This document shows, piece by piece, positions 50,887 to 59,880 of a stretch of 64,000 bases of DNA (position 1 is the stretch's first letter; the number at the start of each line of letters is the position of its first letter). The notes below the pieces were generated by a model, which worked only from the letters and a program-made list of their open reading frames with translations, was not told where the DNA came from and searched no databases. Both the position numbers and the translations under genes were made by a program. Source of the DNA: Nonomuraea indica (GTDB lineage: Bacteria; Actinomycetota; Actinomycetes; Streptosporangiales; Streptosporangiaceae); contig NZ_PJOK01000068.1 in NCBI RefSeq assembly GCF_002850745.1, positions 1 through 64,000 of the forward strand, read 5' to 3'.

Positions 50887-52804
50887 GGGACCCTCCTTCG
50901 CCGAGGCTCAGCACCTCGTCGTCGTCCATCGCCGCGATCTCCATCGCGACCAGCCGCTCCACCTGTTCGGCCAGCGCCGCGACGGTGGGGTGTTCGAACA
51001 GCAGGCTCAGCGGGATGTGGGTGTCGAAGGCGTGCCGCATCCGGTTGACCACCCGGGTGGCCAGCAGCGAGTGGCCGCCGACGGCGAAGAAGTCGTCGTG
51101 CGCGCCGACCCTCGGCAGGCCCAGCACGTCCTGCCAGATGTCGGCGACGACCCGCTCGGTCACCGACCCCGGCGCGGTGTATCCGGCGGAAGGCCCCGGC
51201 AGCGGCTCGGGCAGCCCGCGGCGGTCGAGCTTGCCGTTGGGCAGGCGGGGCAGCGCGTCGAGCGTCACGACCGCGTTGGGCACCGCGTACGCGGGCAGCA
51301 GGCCGCCCAGGAAGGCGCGGAGCCCGTCGGGGGTCGCCTCCTGGCCGAGCACCACGTAGGCGGCCAGCCGCCGGTCGCCGGGCTCGGGCTCCCACACCGT
51401 CACCGCCGCGTCCGCCACCGCCTCGTGGCGGCGCAGCGCGGTCTCGACCTCCTCCAGCTCCAGGCGCATGCCGCGGATCTTCACCTGACGGTCGAGCCTG
51501 TCCAGGTAGGAGAACGACCCGTCAGGCAGCTCCACGCCGCGGTCGCCGGTCAGGTAGACGCGCTGGCCCGGCCTGGTCGGGTGCGGCACGAAGGCCGCCG
51601 CCGTGCGCCGGGGATCGCCGAGGTAGCAGCGGGCCAGCGACGGCCCGGCGATGGCGAGCTGGCCGGGCTCGCCCGCGGGAACCGGTGTGAGGTCGCCGTC
51701 CAGGACGTGGACGCTGTTGCCGTCGATCGGCCGCCCGAGGCAGACCGCGCCGCGTTCGGCCAGGCCGTCCTCCTCGACGCAGACGTGGCGGGTGGAGTCG
51801 ATGGAGGCCTCCGTCGCGCCCCAGGTGTTCTCCAGCAGCACCGCGTGGCCGAACGCGTCGCGGAAGCGGCGCACCAGTTCGGGTCTGAGCGCCTCACCGC
51901 TGGACAGGACCGTGCGGACGGACGCGAGCCGCGCGACGTCGGCGGGGGTCAGCGTGTCGAGGAACTGCTCCAGCATGCTCGGCACGAACTGCAGATGCAC
52001 CGCGCCGCCGGCGACGGCCCCTTCGATGATCGCGCGTGGGTCCCGGTGCTCGCCGGGGCCGAGCAGCGCGACCCGGCCGCCGGCCGACAGCGGCCAGAAC
52101 ACCTCCACCGCCGAGTCGTCGAAGGTGAGCGTCGTCTTGTGCAGCACGGCCTCGCCGGCGCGCAGGCCATGGCTGCGCTGCATCCACGCCATCCTGATGG
52201 ACCAGCCCTCGTGGGTGCAGGCCACGCCCTTCGGCTCGCCCGTCGTGCCGGAGGTGTAGTAGACCGCGCACAGGTGGCCGGGGCGCACGTCCACCTCGGG
52301 CGGCCGGTCGGCCGGCGCGGCCTCCAGCGGGGCGCGCGGCACGCCGAAGTCGCCCAGGCGCGGCGCGGAGAACATCGCGACCGCCTGGGAGCGCTCCAGG
52401 ATCTGCTCGACGCGGGCGCGTGGCGCCTCCACATCGATCGGCACATAGGCGCCGCCCGCCTTCAGGACGGCCAGCAGCGCGACGACCAGGCCGGGCGAGC
52501 GGTCGAGCATCACCGCGACCCGCCGGTCGGGGCCGACGCCCAGCTCGCGCAGCGCCGTGGCCAGGCCGTTGGCCCGCCGCTCCAGCTCCCCGTAGGTCAG
52601 CTCAAGGCCGGGCGGGCCTCCGGTGCCGGCCGCCGTGGCGGGCGGGCCCGCCGTCGTGCCGGCCGTCGTGCCGGCCGTCGTGCCGGCCGTCGTGCCGGCC
52701 ATGGTGACGGCCACTGTGCCGGGAGCGCGGGCCGCCTGCTCCTCCACCGGCCGGTGCACGAGCCCCGGCGTCCATGTCGTGTCTGTCACGGTTCGACCAT
52801 CCAC
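50876..52804 (-). CDS. NRPS adenylation-carrier (A-T) didomain protein
   Basis: The roughly 640-residue protein has an A domain ([54 protein letters not shown]) and a carrier domain ([15 protein letters not shown]) but no condensation domain, as expected of a loading module or an in-trans donor. The pocket read by eye is D-D-V-Q-L-S-T-I-D-K, which I do not match to a known amino acid. Residues about 37-55 are a Gly/Thr/Ala repeat encoded by a 12-bp tandem repeat. The start is GTG 52804, 8 bp behind the PurF gene; an in-frame GTG at 52789 is an alternative. The product probably supplies the first residue to C1 of the large NRPS. Confidence 0.93.
   Translation of the reverse strand: MDGRTVTDTTWTPGLVHRPVEEQAARAPGTVAVTMAGTTAGTTAGTTAGTTAGPPATAAGTGGPPGLELTYGELERRANGLATALRELGVGPDRRVAVMLDRSPGLVVALLAVLKAGGAYVPIDVEAPRARVEQILERSQAVAMFSAPRLGDFGVPRAPLEAAPADRPPEVDVRPGHLCAVYYTSGTTGEPKGVACTHEGWSIRMAWMQRSHGLRAGEAVLHKTTLTFDDSAVEVFWPLSAGGRVALLGPGEHRDPRAIIEGAVAGGAVHLQFVPSMLEQFLDTLTPADVARLASVRTVLSSGEALRPELVRRFRDAFGHAVLLENTWGATEASIDSTRHVCVEEDGLAERGAVCLGRPIDGNSVHVLDGDLTPVPAGEPGQLAIAGPSLARCYLGDPRRTAAAFVPHPTRPGQRVYLTGDRGVELPDGSFSYLDRLDRQVKIRGMRLELEEVETALRRHEAVADAAVTVWEPEPGDRRLAAYVVLGQEATPDGLRAFLGGLLPAYAVPNAVVTLDALPRLPNGKLDRRGLPEPLPGPSAGYTAPGSVTERVVADIWQDVLGLPRVGAHDDFFAVGGHSLLATRVVNRMRHAFDTHIPLSLLFEHPTVAALAEQVERLVAMEIAAMDDDEVLSLGEGGSHVR
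52650..52697. repeat. 12-bp tandem repeat, four perfect copies, inside the A-T gene
   Basis: GCCGTCGTGCCG is repeated four times without mismatch at 52650-52697. On the coding strand it encodes repeated Ala-Gly-Thr-Thr units near the N-terminus of the A domain. The length is a multiple of three, so copy-number change would keep the frame. Confidence 0.9.
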
Positions 52805-52811
52805 ATCCGCG

Positions 52812-54158
52812 CTACCAAGTCGCTTCCCTTCGGCTATCGGCCGTCGGATAGTCGCCGGTGAAGCACGCGGTACACAGGTCCATCGACCCCCGCGCGGCCG
52901 ACACCAGCGCGTCGGCGGACAGGTAGGCCAGCGAGTCCGCGCCGACCAGCCGTCCCATCTCCTCGGCGGTACGGTGGCGCGCGGCCAGATCGTCGCCGAC
53001 CCTGATGTCCACGCCGAAGAAGCACGGCCACCTGACCGCGGGCGAGGCCACTCTGACGTGCACCCGGGTCGCGCCCGCCGACCGCAGCAGCGCGACCACC
53101 TGCCTGGCCGAGGTGGCGCGGACGATCGAGTCGTCCACCACGACCACGCTGCGCCCGGCCACCACGTGCTCGACGGGACGCAGCTTGAGCCGCACCCCGC
53201 CCTGCCGCTGCGCCTGCGACGGCTGGATGAAGGTGCGGCTGACGTAGATGTTGCGGACCAGTCCCTCGGCGTACCGGATCCCGCTCTCCTCGGCGTACCC
53301 GAGCGCCGCGATCCGCGCGGTGTCGGGCACCGGCATCACCAGGTCCGCCTCGACCGGCGCCTCGCGGGCCAGCGCGGCCCCGCAGTCCCGCCTGACCTCG
53401 TAGACCGGCCGCTTGTCGATCACCGAATCGGGGCGGGCGAAGTACACGTGCTCGAACACGCACAGCGCCGACCGGCCGCCGCCGAACCGGTAGGACCGCG
53501 TGCCGCGCACGTCGAACTCGACGATCTCCCCCGGCTCCACGTCCCGCACGAACTCCGCGCCCAGCGCGTCCAGCGCCGCGGTCTCCGAGGCCACCACCCA
53601 GCCGCCGCCCTCCAGCACCCCCATGCTCAGGGGCCGGAACCCGTAGGAGTCCCTGGCCGCGTAGAGCGTGCCGTCCGCCATCGCCACCAGCGAATACGCC
53701 CCGCTCACCAGAGGCAGCGTGTCGGCCATCGCCGCGCCCAGCGGCCGGTGGACCCCGGCCAGCAGCGTGGCCAGCCGCCGCGTGTCCGACCCGCCGGGGC
53801 CCGGCACCCACGTCAGGTTCCCGTTGTGCGCGATCGCGAAGGGTGTCCGCCCGCGCCGCCGCCCGCGGATGGGCTGGGCGTTGGCCAGCGAGGAGGCGCC
53901 CGAGGTCGAATAGCGGACGTGGCCGATGCCGAGACTCCCGCCCAGCCCGTCCACCTGGCCGCCGATCGCGTCACCGACCAGGCCCATGCCGAGCCTGGTC
54001 TCGATGTCGTCACCGCCGTCCCAGACGGCCAGCCCGGCCGACTCCTGTCCCCGGTGCTGGAGCGTGAAGAGCCCGTCGAGGAGCATCGGTACGGCCGGCC
54101 GCCCCGGCGCCAGCACGCCGATGACGCCGCACTCCTCCCCCGCCTCACCGCTGATCAT
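52812..54158 (-). CDS. purF-like: Amidophosphoribosyltransferase (PurF) paralogue
   Basis: The 448-residue protein is a complete B. subtilis-type PurF. A short propeptide precedes the Cys nucleophile in ECGVIGVLAPG; LQHRGQESAGLAVWD and GIGHVRYSTSG follow in the Ntn glutaminase half. The PRPP loop VVVVDDSIVRATSARQVVAL and the Fe-S-type ending LCTACFTGDYP complete it. The housekeeping reaction is phosphoribosylamine formation from PRPP and glutamine. Its place between a carbamoylase gene (ATGA overlap) and an NRPS gene (8 bp) makes it part of the cluster: either an ammonia or phosphoribosylamine supplier, or a tolerant copy protecting against a glutamine-antagonist product (inference). Confidence 0.93.
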   Translation of the reverse strand: MISGEAGEECGVIGVLAPGRPAVPMLLDGLFTLQHRGQESAGLAVWDGGDDIETRLGMGLVGDAIGGQVDGLGGSLGIGHVRYSTSGASSLANAQPIRGRRRGRTPFAIAHNGNLTWVPGPGGSDTRRLATLLAGVHRPLGAAMADTLPLVSGAYSLVAMADGTLYAARDSYGFRPLSMGVLEGGGWVVASETAALDALGAEFVRDVEPGEIVEFDVRGTRSYRFGGGRSALCVFEHVYFARPDSVIDKRPVYEVRRDCGAALAREAPVEADLVMPVPDTARIAALGYAEESGIRYAEGLVRNIYVSRTFIQPSQAQRQGGVRLKLRPVEHVVAGRSVVVVDDSIVRATSARQVVALLRSAGATRVHVRVASPAVRWPCFFGVDIRVGDDLAARHRTAEEMGRLVGADSLAYLSADALVSAARGSMDLCTACFTGDYPTADSRREATW

Positions 54159-55432
54159 CGGATCCGCCCCCAGGCCGGGGCAGCGGTACGCGCGCAGCGC
54201 CAGGCGGCCGCCAGCAACACCCGGGCGCCGGCGACCAGCTCGGCGTCGGCGGTGAACTCCTCGGGCACGTGGCTGACCCCGTTCCGGCTCGGCACGAAGA
54301 TCATTCCGATGGGCGCGACCGCGGCGACGATCTGCGCGTCGTGCCCGGCGCCGCTGAAGATCGGGCAGTGGGAGTAGCCCAGCTCACCGGCCTCCGCGGC
54401 GATCACCGAGCACAGCACCGGATCGGTGGGCACCGGGGCGATGCGGTCGCTGACCTCGGCCGTGACCCGCACCCCCGACCCCTCGACGGCGGCCAGCCGG
54501 CGCGCCAGCTCCTCCTCGGCGGCGCGCAGCCGTTCCCGGTCGCCGTCGCGCAGCTCCGCGGTCATCCTGACCAGGCCGGGGATGACGTTGGTGACGCCCG
54601 GCTCCACGCTCAGCCTGCCGACCGTGGCCACGGCGCAACGCCCGTCGTCGCCGGCCAGCCTCTCGACCTCCAGGACGACCCGCGCGGCGGCGGCCAGCGC
54701 GTCGGCACGGGCCTTCATCGGGGTGGTGCCCGCGTGCCCGGCCTGCCCGCGCACCTCGATGTCCAGCACGGTCCTGCCCACGATGCCGCCGACGACGCCG
54801 ATCGTGGTTCCGGTGGTCTCCAGATGAGGTCCCTGCTCGATGTGGAGTTCGAGGTAGGCGGCGATCGAGCCGGGGCGCCAGCGCGCCGACTCCAGCGCCT
54901 CGGGGTCGCCGCCGCAGGCGCGCAGGGCCTCGCGGAGCGTGACGCCGCGCTCGTCGGCGATCTCGTCCGCGCCCCGGTCGAGACGGCCGGTCACGGCCAG
55001 CGAGCCGTAGAACGGGCAGGGGAAGCGGGCGCCTTCCTCGTTGGCGAAGGCGACCAGGACCGGCTCCATCGCGGTCTCGCGCGGCGCGAGCTGCTGGAGG
55101 ACCTCCAGACCCGCCAGGACGCCGTAGGCCCCGTCGAGGGGGCCGCCGTGCCGAACGGTGTCCAGGTGCGAGCCCATCATGAGCACGGGCCGCCCGCCCC
55201 GGCGCGGGCCGCGGACGATCAGGTTGCCCGCGGCGTCGACCCGCGCCGACAGGCCCGCGCGCGCTGCCTCCTCCGCCACGTAGTCACGGCCTCGCAGGTC
55301 CTCGGGGCTGAAGCCCAGGCGCGTCACGCCGCCCCGCTCGTCGGCGCCGATCTCCGCCAGCCGCCTGAGGCGGCCGAGCAGGCGCGCTCCGTCGATGGCC
55401 GGTCCGGGATTCGCTTCAGTCGTCGCTGGCAC
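54155..55432 (-). CDS. M20 hydantoinase/carbamoylase-family amidase (allantoate amidohydrolase-like)
   Basis: The 425-residue protein has the N-carbamoyl-amino-acid hydrolase/allantoate amidohydrolase motifs: MMGSHLDTVRHGGPLDGAYG, VLVAFANEEGARFPCPFYGS, LELHIEQGPHLE, GQAGHAGTTPMKARADAL and FSGAGHDAQIVAAVAP. It should cleave an N-carbamoyl or ureido group, giving ammonia, CO2 and an amine. The GTG start at 55432 coincides with the predicted transcription start, so the operon's first mRNA may be leaderless. It is the first gene of the leftward operon, 21 bp from phased direct repeats. Confidence 0.92.
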   Translation of the reverse strand: MPATTEANPGPAIDGARLLGRLRRLAEIGADERGGVTRLGFSPEDLRGRDYVAEEAARAGLSARVDAAGNLIVRGPRRGGRPVLMMGSHLDTVRHGGPLDGAYGVLAGLEVLQQLAPRETAMEPVLVAFANEEGARFPCPFYGSLAVTGRLDRGADEIADERGVTLREALRACGGDPEALESARWRPGSIAAYLELHIEQGPHLETTGTTIGVVGGIVGRTVLDIEVRGQAGHAGTTPMKARADALAAAARVVLEVERLAGDDGRCAVATVGRLSVEPGVTNVIPGLVRMTAELRDGDRERLRAAEEELARRLAAVEGSGVRVTAEVSDRIAPVPTDPVLCSVIAAEAGELGYSHCPIFSGAGHDAQIVAAVAPIGMIFVPSRNGVSHVPEEFTADAELVAGARVLLAAAWRCARTAAPAWGRIR

Positions 55433-55438
55433 ACGCCC

Positions 55439-55480
55439 AGTCTGCGATCGCCCCTATCCGCCACCTATCGGGCGGCTATC
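55439..55480. promoter_or_regulatory. Divergent promoter with 11-bp phased CTATC repeats (SARP-like site)
   Basis: CTATC occurs at 55454, 55465 and 55476, an exact 11-bp period, in the region between the two divergent operons. On the reverse strand these are GATAG heptamers, and CAGACT (55444-55439) follows seven nt after the last one as a -10-like box whose transcript would start at the carbamoylase GTG. Direct heptamer repeats phased by one helical turn just before a -10 are the known arrangement for SARP activators. No SARP gene is in the window. Confidence 0.6.
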
Positions 55481-55589
55481 CCCGGTCGCCGGGGCGGAAA
55501 AGCCTGGTGATAGCGCCGATCGGCACGCTGGCGTGACTCCGGCGCGACACGGGAGGCGCGACACGGGAGGCGGGACAGTGGAGGCGGAC

Positions 55590-57089
55590 ATGAAGGGCGA
55601 AAGGGCCTTAACGGGCAGGATCGGCAGCCCACCCGACCGGCTGCTGCGGGAGGAGATCCTCGAACCGCAGTTCCGCATGGAGGCCGAGCGCCTTCTGCCG
55701 TGGTACGTCCTGGCGGAGAAGGTCCTGACCTTGGAGTACCTGCGGATGGGGGTGCTGGACCACGCCCAGGCCGCACGGCTCGGCGCCGCGCTGTCCAAGG
55801 TGGACGCCGCCGGGCTCGATCCCGGCGCGGCCATGACCGACATGGTGTTCGCGATCGAGAGCCGGGTGCTCGCCCTGCTGGAGGAGGCGCCCCCGCCCGG
55901 CTGGCACGTCGACAGGAGCAGGAACGACCTGCAGGCGTGCGCGCAACTCCTGTACGGCAAGGAGCGGCTGCTGGAGCTCGCGGCGCTGGTCGCGGCGTGC
56001 GTGCGCGCCGGGCAGACGACGGCGGCGCGGCACCTGGACGACCTCATGCCCGGGTACACGCACCTGCAGCCGGCGCAGGTCACCACGCCCGCGCACTATC
56101 TGACCGCGCTCACCACGCACCTGCTGCGCACGCTGTCCCGGCTGCGGGACGCCTACGCCGGCCTGGACCTGTCGCCGCTCGGCGCGGGCGCGATGACCGG
56201 GCTGGAGCTGCCGTGGGACCGCCCGCGCATGGCCCGGCTGCTGGGCTTCGCCGCCGCCCAGCCGCACACGCTGGTCGCGGTGGCCTCCAGGAGCTGGGTG
56301 CTGGAGGTGTGCGCCGAGCTGTCCACGGCCGGGGTGACGCTGAGCCGGTTCGTGACCGACCTGATGACGTGGAGCGGGGGCGGGCACGGCTTCGTGGACC
56401 TGCCCGACGAGCTGGCGGGAATCTCCTCGGCGATGCCGCAGAAGCGCAACTTCCCCCTGCTGGAGCGGGTCAGGGGGCGGGCGGCCCACCTGAGCGGCCA
56501 CTACCTGGACGCGGTCCTGTGCCAGCGTGCCACGCCGTACGGCAACAGCGTCGAGGTGGCCAAGGAGGGCGGGGTGGCGCTGACGGCGCTGCTGGACGGG
56601 GCGGCCTCGCTCTTCCGCCTGCTGCGCCTGGTGCTGGAGCGGCTGAGCTTCCGCACCGAGGTGATGCGGGCGGCCTGCGAGCGGGAGTACCTGGGCGGCT
56701 TCACCCTGGCCAACCTGCTCACGCTGCGGACGGGCGTGCCCGCCCGCGAGGCGCAGGTGATCGCCGGACGGTACATCGCCGCCGCCGTGGCCGCCGGGCG
56801 GCCGCCGTTCGACGCCGACCCGCAGGGACTGGCGGCACTGGCCGCGCCGTACGGGGTGAGCGTGGCGGAGGCCGAGGGGCTGCTGCGGGACTCCGGCAAC
56901 CTGCGGCGGATGCTCGGACGCGGTCCCGGGTCGCCGGAGCCCGAGGCGGTCGCGAGCCTGCTCGACGAGCAGCGGGCGGAGCTGGCCGGGCTGGAGCGCG
57001 ACTGGGAGCGGCTGCGTGCCACCCACCGGGCGGCGCCGGCCGAGGTGGACCGGCTGCTCGGGGAAGGCCCGCCGATAGGCGGCCGATAG
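55590..57089 (+). CDS. Argininosuccinate lyase-like enzyme
   Basis: The 499-residue protein belongs to the aspartase/fumarase superfamily, ArgH branch: VDRSRNDLQACAQ, MPGYTHLQPAQV (catalytic His) and ISSAMPQKRNFPLLERVRG (catalytic Ser loop) are conserved. ATG 55590 follows GGAGG by five nt; GTG 55578 is an alternative with its own GGGAGG. As first gene of the rightward operon and divergent from the NRPS operon, it is unlikely to be the arginine-pathway enzyme. It probably cleaves a succinyl adduct to fumarate plus an amine, for instance releasing 2,3-diaminopropionate or a ureido compound formed with the adjacent PLP enzyme (inference). Confidence 0.88.
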   Translation: MKGERALTGRIGSPPDRLLREEILEPQFRMEAERLLPWYVLAEKVLTLEYLRMGVLDHAQAARLGAALSKVDAAGLDPGAAMTDMVFAIESRVLALLEEAPPPGWHVDRSRNDLQACAQLLYGKERLLELAALVAACVRAGQTTAARHLDDLMPGYTHLQPAQVTTPAHYLTALTTHLLRTLSRLRDAYAGLDLSPLGAGAMTGLELPWDRPRMARLLGFAAAQPHTLVAVASRSWVLEVCAELSTAGVTLSRFVTDLMTWSGGGHGFVDLPDELAGISSAMPQKRNFPLLERVRGRAAHLSGHYLDAVLCQRATPYGNSVEVAKEGGVALTALLDGAASLFRLLRLVLERLSFRTEVMRAACEREYLGGFTLANLLTLRTGVPAREAQVIAGRYIAAAVAAGRPPFDADPQGLAALAAPYGVSVAEAEGLLRDSGNLRRMLGRGPGSPEPEAVASLLDEQRAELAGLERDWERLRATHRAAPAEVDRLLGEGPPIGGR

Positions 57090-57153
57090 CGGCGGGCCGC
57101 CCGCGGCGCGCCCGTCGCGGGGAGGCGGGGCCGTGCGGATAGGACCTCGATAG
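57074..57153. promoter_or_regulatory. Two pairs of 11-bp phased GATAG repeats before the PLP gene
   Basis: GATAG occurs at 57074 and 57085, and again at 57138 and 57149; both pairs have the same 11-bp spacing as the set at 55454-55480. They lie between the lyase stop and the PLP-enzyme start and suggest a second binding site for the same activator. The first site overlaps the end of the lyase gene. Confidence 0.55.
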
Positions 57154-57250
57154 GCCGGTGGAGTTGCGTGGCGACGCGGACTCCGGGCGACCCCCGGATA
57201 CTCCGGCGAATCCGGCGAAAGGGTGGTTGGCGTTGACGGACGACCAGATC

Positions 57251-58600
57251 ATGACCAACGTCCTCGTGCGATATCACGCGTTGCTGCGGCAGGCCGCGCA
57301 GATCGTGCGGAGCGAGCGTGCCACAGCGCCGCCACCGGTGACGCTGGACCTGCCGGAGCCGGACGAGCGGCTCACGGCCTTCTACGACGTCTCGGACATG
57401 TCGCTCACCCCGCTGGGCGAGCGCGACGGCCGCCGGTTGTTCCTGCTCGACCTGATGCGCAACCCGGGCACCATGACCACCAAGACCCCGGCCTCGCTGC
57501 TCATGGTCGCACGGGCCGCCGCGCACGTGCGCGCCACCGGCGAGCGGCTGATCATCGTCACCCCGACCTCGGGCAACAAGGGCACCGCGCTGCGCGACGC
57601 CGTGGCCCGCGCCTACGCGCACGGCCTGGTGACACCCGACGAACTGCGCGTGGTGATCGTCGTCCCCGAGCGCTCCAGGGGCAAGCTGCGTGCCTGCCCG
57701 CTGTCGCGGGACCCGGCGCTGAGCGCCGCCAACCCGATCGCGCTGGCCCGCGTCCAGACGCCCGGCGACGTCAAGCCGCTGAGCCAGCGGGCCGTGGAGG
57801 CGTACGGCGCGGCCATCCACGCCGACACCGGGTTCCGCCTGTGGTACACGCTCGACCTGGACAACTACCGGATCGCCGACGCCGCACGCGCGTTCGCCGA
57901 AGCCGAACTCATGCCCATCACCCCCGACAGCCGGCCACGCGTGCACGCCCACGCGGTCTCCAGCGCCTACGGCCTGCTCGGCTACCACCTGGGCCACCGC
58001 GTCCTGACCGAGCGGCGGCCCCAGTCGCTGCCCGCGCCCGCCAGACATCCAGGGTTCTTCCTGATCCAGCAGCTGTCCACCCCCGACATGGTGCTGAGCC
58101 TGACCAAGGGCGGCACCGCGCGCACGCTGCTGCCCCGCTACGAGGCCGACGGCGGCCTGTGGCGGCAGTCGGCCGACCCGGCCTTCCCCTCGGTGACCGA
58201 GGACCCGGCCGAGGAGATCGACGCCACGTTCTACACCCGCGCTCCGGTGACCTCGCCGCAGGTCAACCGCATCATCGGCGAGTTCGGCGGCGGAGGCGTC
58301 GTGGTGTCGAGGTACGAATGCCTCCAGCGCTACGACACCGTGCGCGCGCTGGCCCGCCAGGCGGGCGTGGAGCTGCCCGGCGACCCGGCGGACATCCGCG
58401 AGTGGTCGCTGGTCAAGGCGCTCGCGGGGGCGCTGACCGGCATCGAGCGTGGCCTGCTCGCCCCGGGCACCGACGTGATCGTGCACGCCTCCGGGTTCTA
58501 CAGCGACGCGGTGCTGCCGCCGCTGGCCGAGCACGACACCACGCCGGTGGACGGTGAGGACGAGCTGGTCAAGCTGCTCATGGCCGCGGCGGCCGGATGA
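57251..58600 (+). CDS. Fold-type II PLP-dependent enzyme (DUF6002-like)
   Basis: The roughly 449-residue protein resembles the cysteine/threonine synthase superfamily. RNPGTMTTKTPASLLMVARA aligns with the NPxGSVKDR-type segment whose lysine binds PLP, and VTPTSGNKGTALRDAVARA with the SGNTG substrate loop. I recall related proteins labelled DUF6002. It probably performs beta-replacement on a serine derivative, a reaction used to build 2,3-diaminopropionate-type residues (inference). ATG 57251 is preferred; TTG 57233 is possible, and the in-frame GTG at 57158 lies just after the phased repeats and is unlikely. The gene follows the lyase in the same operon. Confidence 0.72.
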   Translation: MTNVLVRYHALLRQAAQIVRSERATAPPPVTLDLPEPDERLTAFYDVSDMSLTPLGERDGRRLFLLDLMRNPGTMTTKTPASLLMVARAAAHVRATGERLIIVTPTSGNKGTALRDAVARAYAHGLVTPDELRVVIVVPERSRGKLRACPLSRDPALSAANPIALARVQTPGDVKPLSQRAVEAYGAAIHADTGFRLWYTLDLDNYRIADAARAFAEAELMPITPDSRPRVHAHAVSSAYGLLGYHLGHRVLTERRPQSLPAPARHPGFFLIQQLSTPDMVLSLTKGGTARTLLPRYEADGGLWRQSADPAFPSVTEDPAEEIDATFYTRAPVTSPQVNRIIGEFGGGGVVVSRYECLQRYDTVRALARQAGVELPGDPADIREWSLVKALAGALTGIERGLLAPGTDVIVHASGFYSDAVLPPLAEHDTTPVDGEDELVKLLMAAAAG

Positions 58601-58673
58601 CCCGGCGTCCAGGGAGGAGAGGCCCGCGCGTGATCGACTCGATGATCCACCGTAGCGCCCGGCCGGCCGGAGC

Positions 58674-59879
58674 ATGAGACTCGACGGCTGGTGGGCCGAG
58701 GGACACTACGTCTGGCGCACCGGCTCGGGACCGCTGGTCGGCGGCGCGCACCGGCTCGTGGACGCGGCAGGGGCCCTGCGACCGCCGGTCACCGTATCCC
58801 GCGACGCGTCCGGCGCGTTGCCGCTGGCCTACGCCGGACACCCGGACGGCCTGACGTACCTGCTGCCCTTCCTCGAGGAGCGGCGCGCGGGACCGGCCGC
58901 CGCGCACCGAACCGAACAGACGACAGCGGGGACGACAGTCGGGACGGCAGCGGGGACGACGGGACGGACCACGGGACGGACGACGTGGCGGCAGATCGCC
59001 GCCGACGCCGCCGCCCCCGACGCCGACCTGATCGCGGTCGGCTGCTCACACCGACGCGCCCTGTCCCTGCCCACCGACCGCGCGCTGCTCCTGCCCTTCC
59101 GGCTCAGCCTCGTCGTGCCGGTGCACGACGGCCCCGAGGCCGTACGGCGGCGCGTGTCACGCAAGGACCGCCAGCAGTACGCCAGGGAACGCGAGCGCAG
59201 GGCCTGGAACGTGGTCCCGGGCACGGCCGACGCCGACTTCGCCTACTTCTACCGGCGCATGCACCTGCCCACGATGGCGTCGCGGCACGGCGAGTCGGCC
59301 CGCTCGGAGTCCCCGTCGGTGGCCTACCACTGCCTGTTCCGCCACGGCGCGCTGCTGTTCCTGACCGAGGCCGGCCGGCGGGTGGCGGGCATGCTCTGCC
59401 GCTACGAACCCGCCACGCGCACACTGGTCATCCGCCTGGCCGGGGTGCTCGACGGCGCGGAGGGCCACTACCGCTCCCCCACCTACCTCGGCCTGTACGT
59501 CGGGGTCCTGGAGTGGGCCGCCCGCCAGGGCCTCAGCGCGGTGAACCTGTCCGGCTGCGAGCCCTTCCTCAGCAAGGGCATCTTCCAGTACAAGCGCAAG
59601 CTGCACCCGCGGGTGACCCTTCCCGCCGACCATTTCGGCGGCAAACGCCTGTGGCTGCGGGCGCGCCGCGACACCCCCGCGCTCCGCGACTTCCTCGTGG
59701 ACAACCCCGCCATCACCCTCGACGAGGGCGGGCGGCTGCACGCGACCTACTTCCACGACGCCGACCGCCCCGCCCGCACCGGCCTGAGGTGGCGCACACC
59801 CGGCCTGGCGGGGCAGCGCCTCGTCGACCTGGACGCCTTCCTGGCGGGCGCGCCCGCGGACCTGCCCGCGCGGGTGTGA
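58674..59879 (+). CDS. GNAT/FemAB-like acyl- or aminoacyltransferase
   Basis: The 401-residue protein has a C-terminal GNAT/BioF2-FemAB-like half: VSRKDRQQYARERERRAWNV, FAYFYRRMHLPTMASRHGES and the GNAT-type stretch SPTYLGLYVGVLEWAARQGL with SAVNLSGCEPFLSKGIFQYK. Such enzymes add an acyl group or an amino acid (from aminoacyl-tRNA) to an amine. Residues 80-105 are a Thr/Gly-rich low-complexity segment. It stands one base before the LLM gene. A role in N-acylation or chain extension of the peptide or of a building block is likely. Confidence 0.72.
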   Translation: MRLDGWWAEGHYVWRTGSGPLVGGAHRLVDAAGALRPPVTVSRDASGALPLAYAGHPDGLTYLLPFLEERRAGPAAAHRTEQTTAGTTVGTAAGTTGRTTGRTTWRQIAADAAAPDADLIAVGCSHRRALSLPTDRALLLPFRLSLVVPVHDGPEAVRRRVSRKDRQQYARERERRAWNVVPGTADADFAYFYRRMHLPTMASRHGESARSESPSVAYHCLFRHGALLFLTEAGRRVAGMLCRYEPATRTLVIRLAGVLDGAEGHYRSPTYLGLYVGVLEWAARQGLSAVNLSGCEPFLSKGIFQYKRKLHPRVTLPADHFGGKRLWLRARRDTPALRDFLVDNPAITLDEGGRLHATYFHDADRPARTGLRWRTPGLAGQRLVDLDAFLAGAPADLPARV

Positions 59880-59880
59880 C

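Noticed and set aside
52834-52851. CTATC and GATAG near the A-T gene start as another phased repeat site
   Set aside because: The two copies are in opposite orientation and not 11 bp apart, and they lie inside the end of the PurF gene.
49307-52861. A 1,184-codon open frame opposite the NRPS and A-T genes
   Set aside because: Same reason: it crosses three real genes on the other strand and has no recognisable domain or ribosome site.
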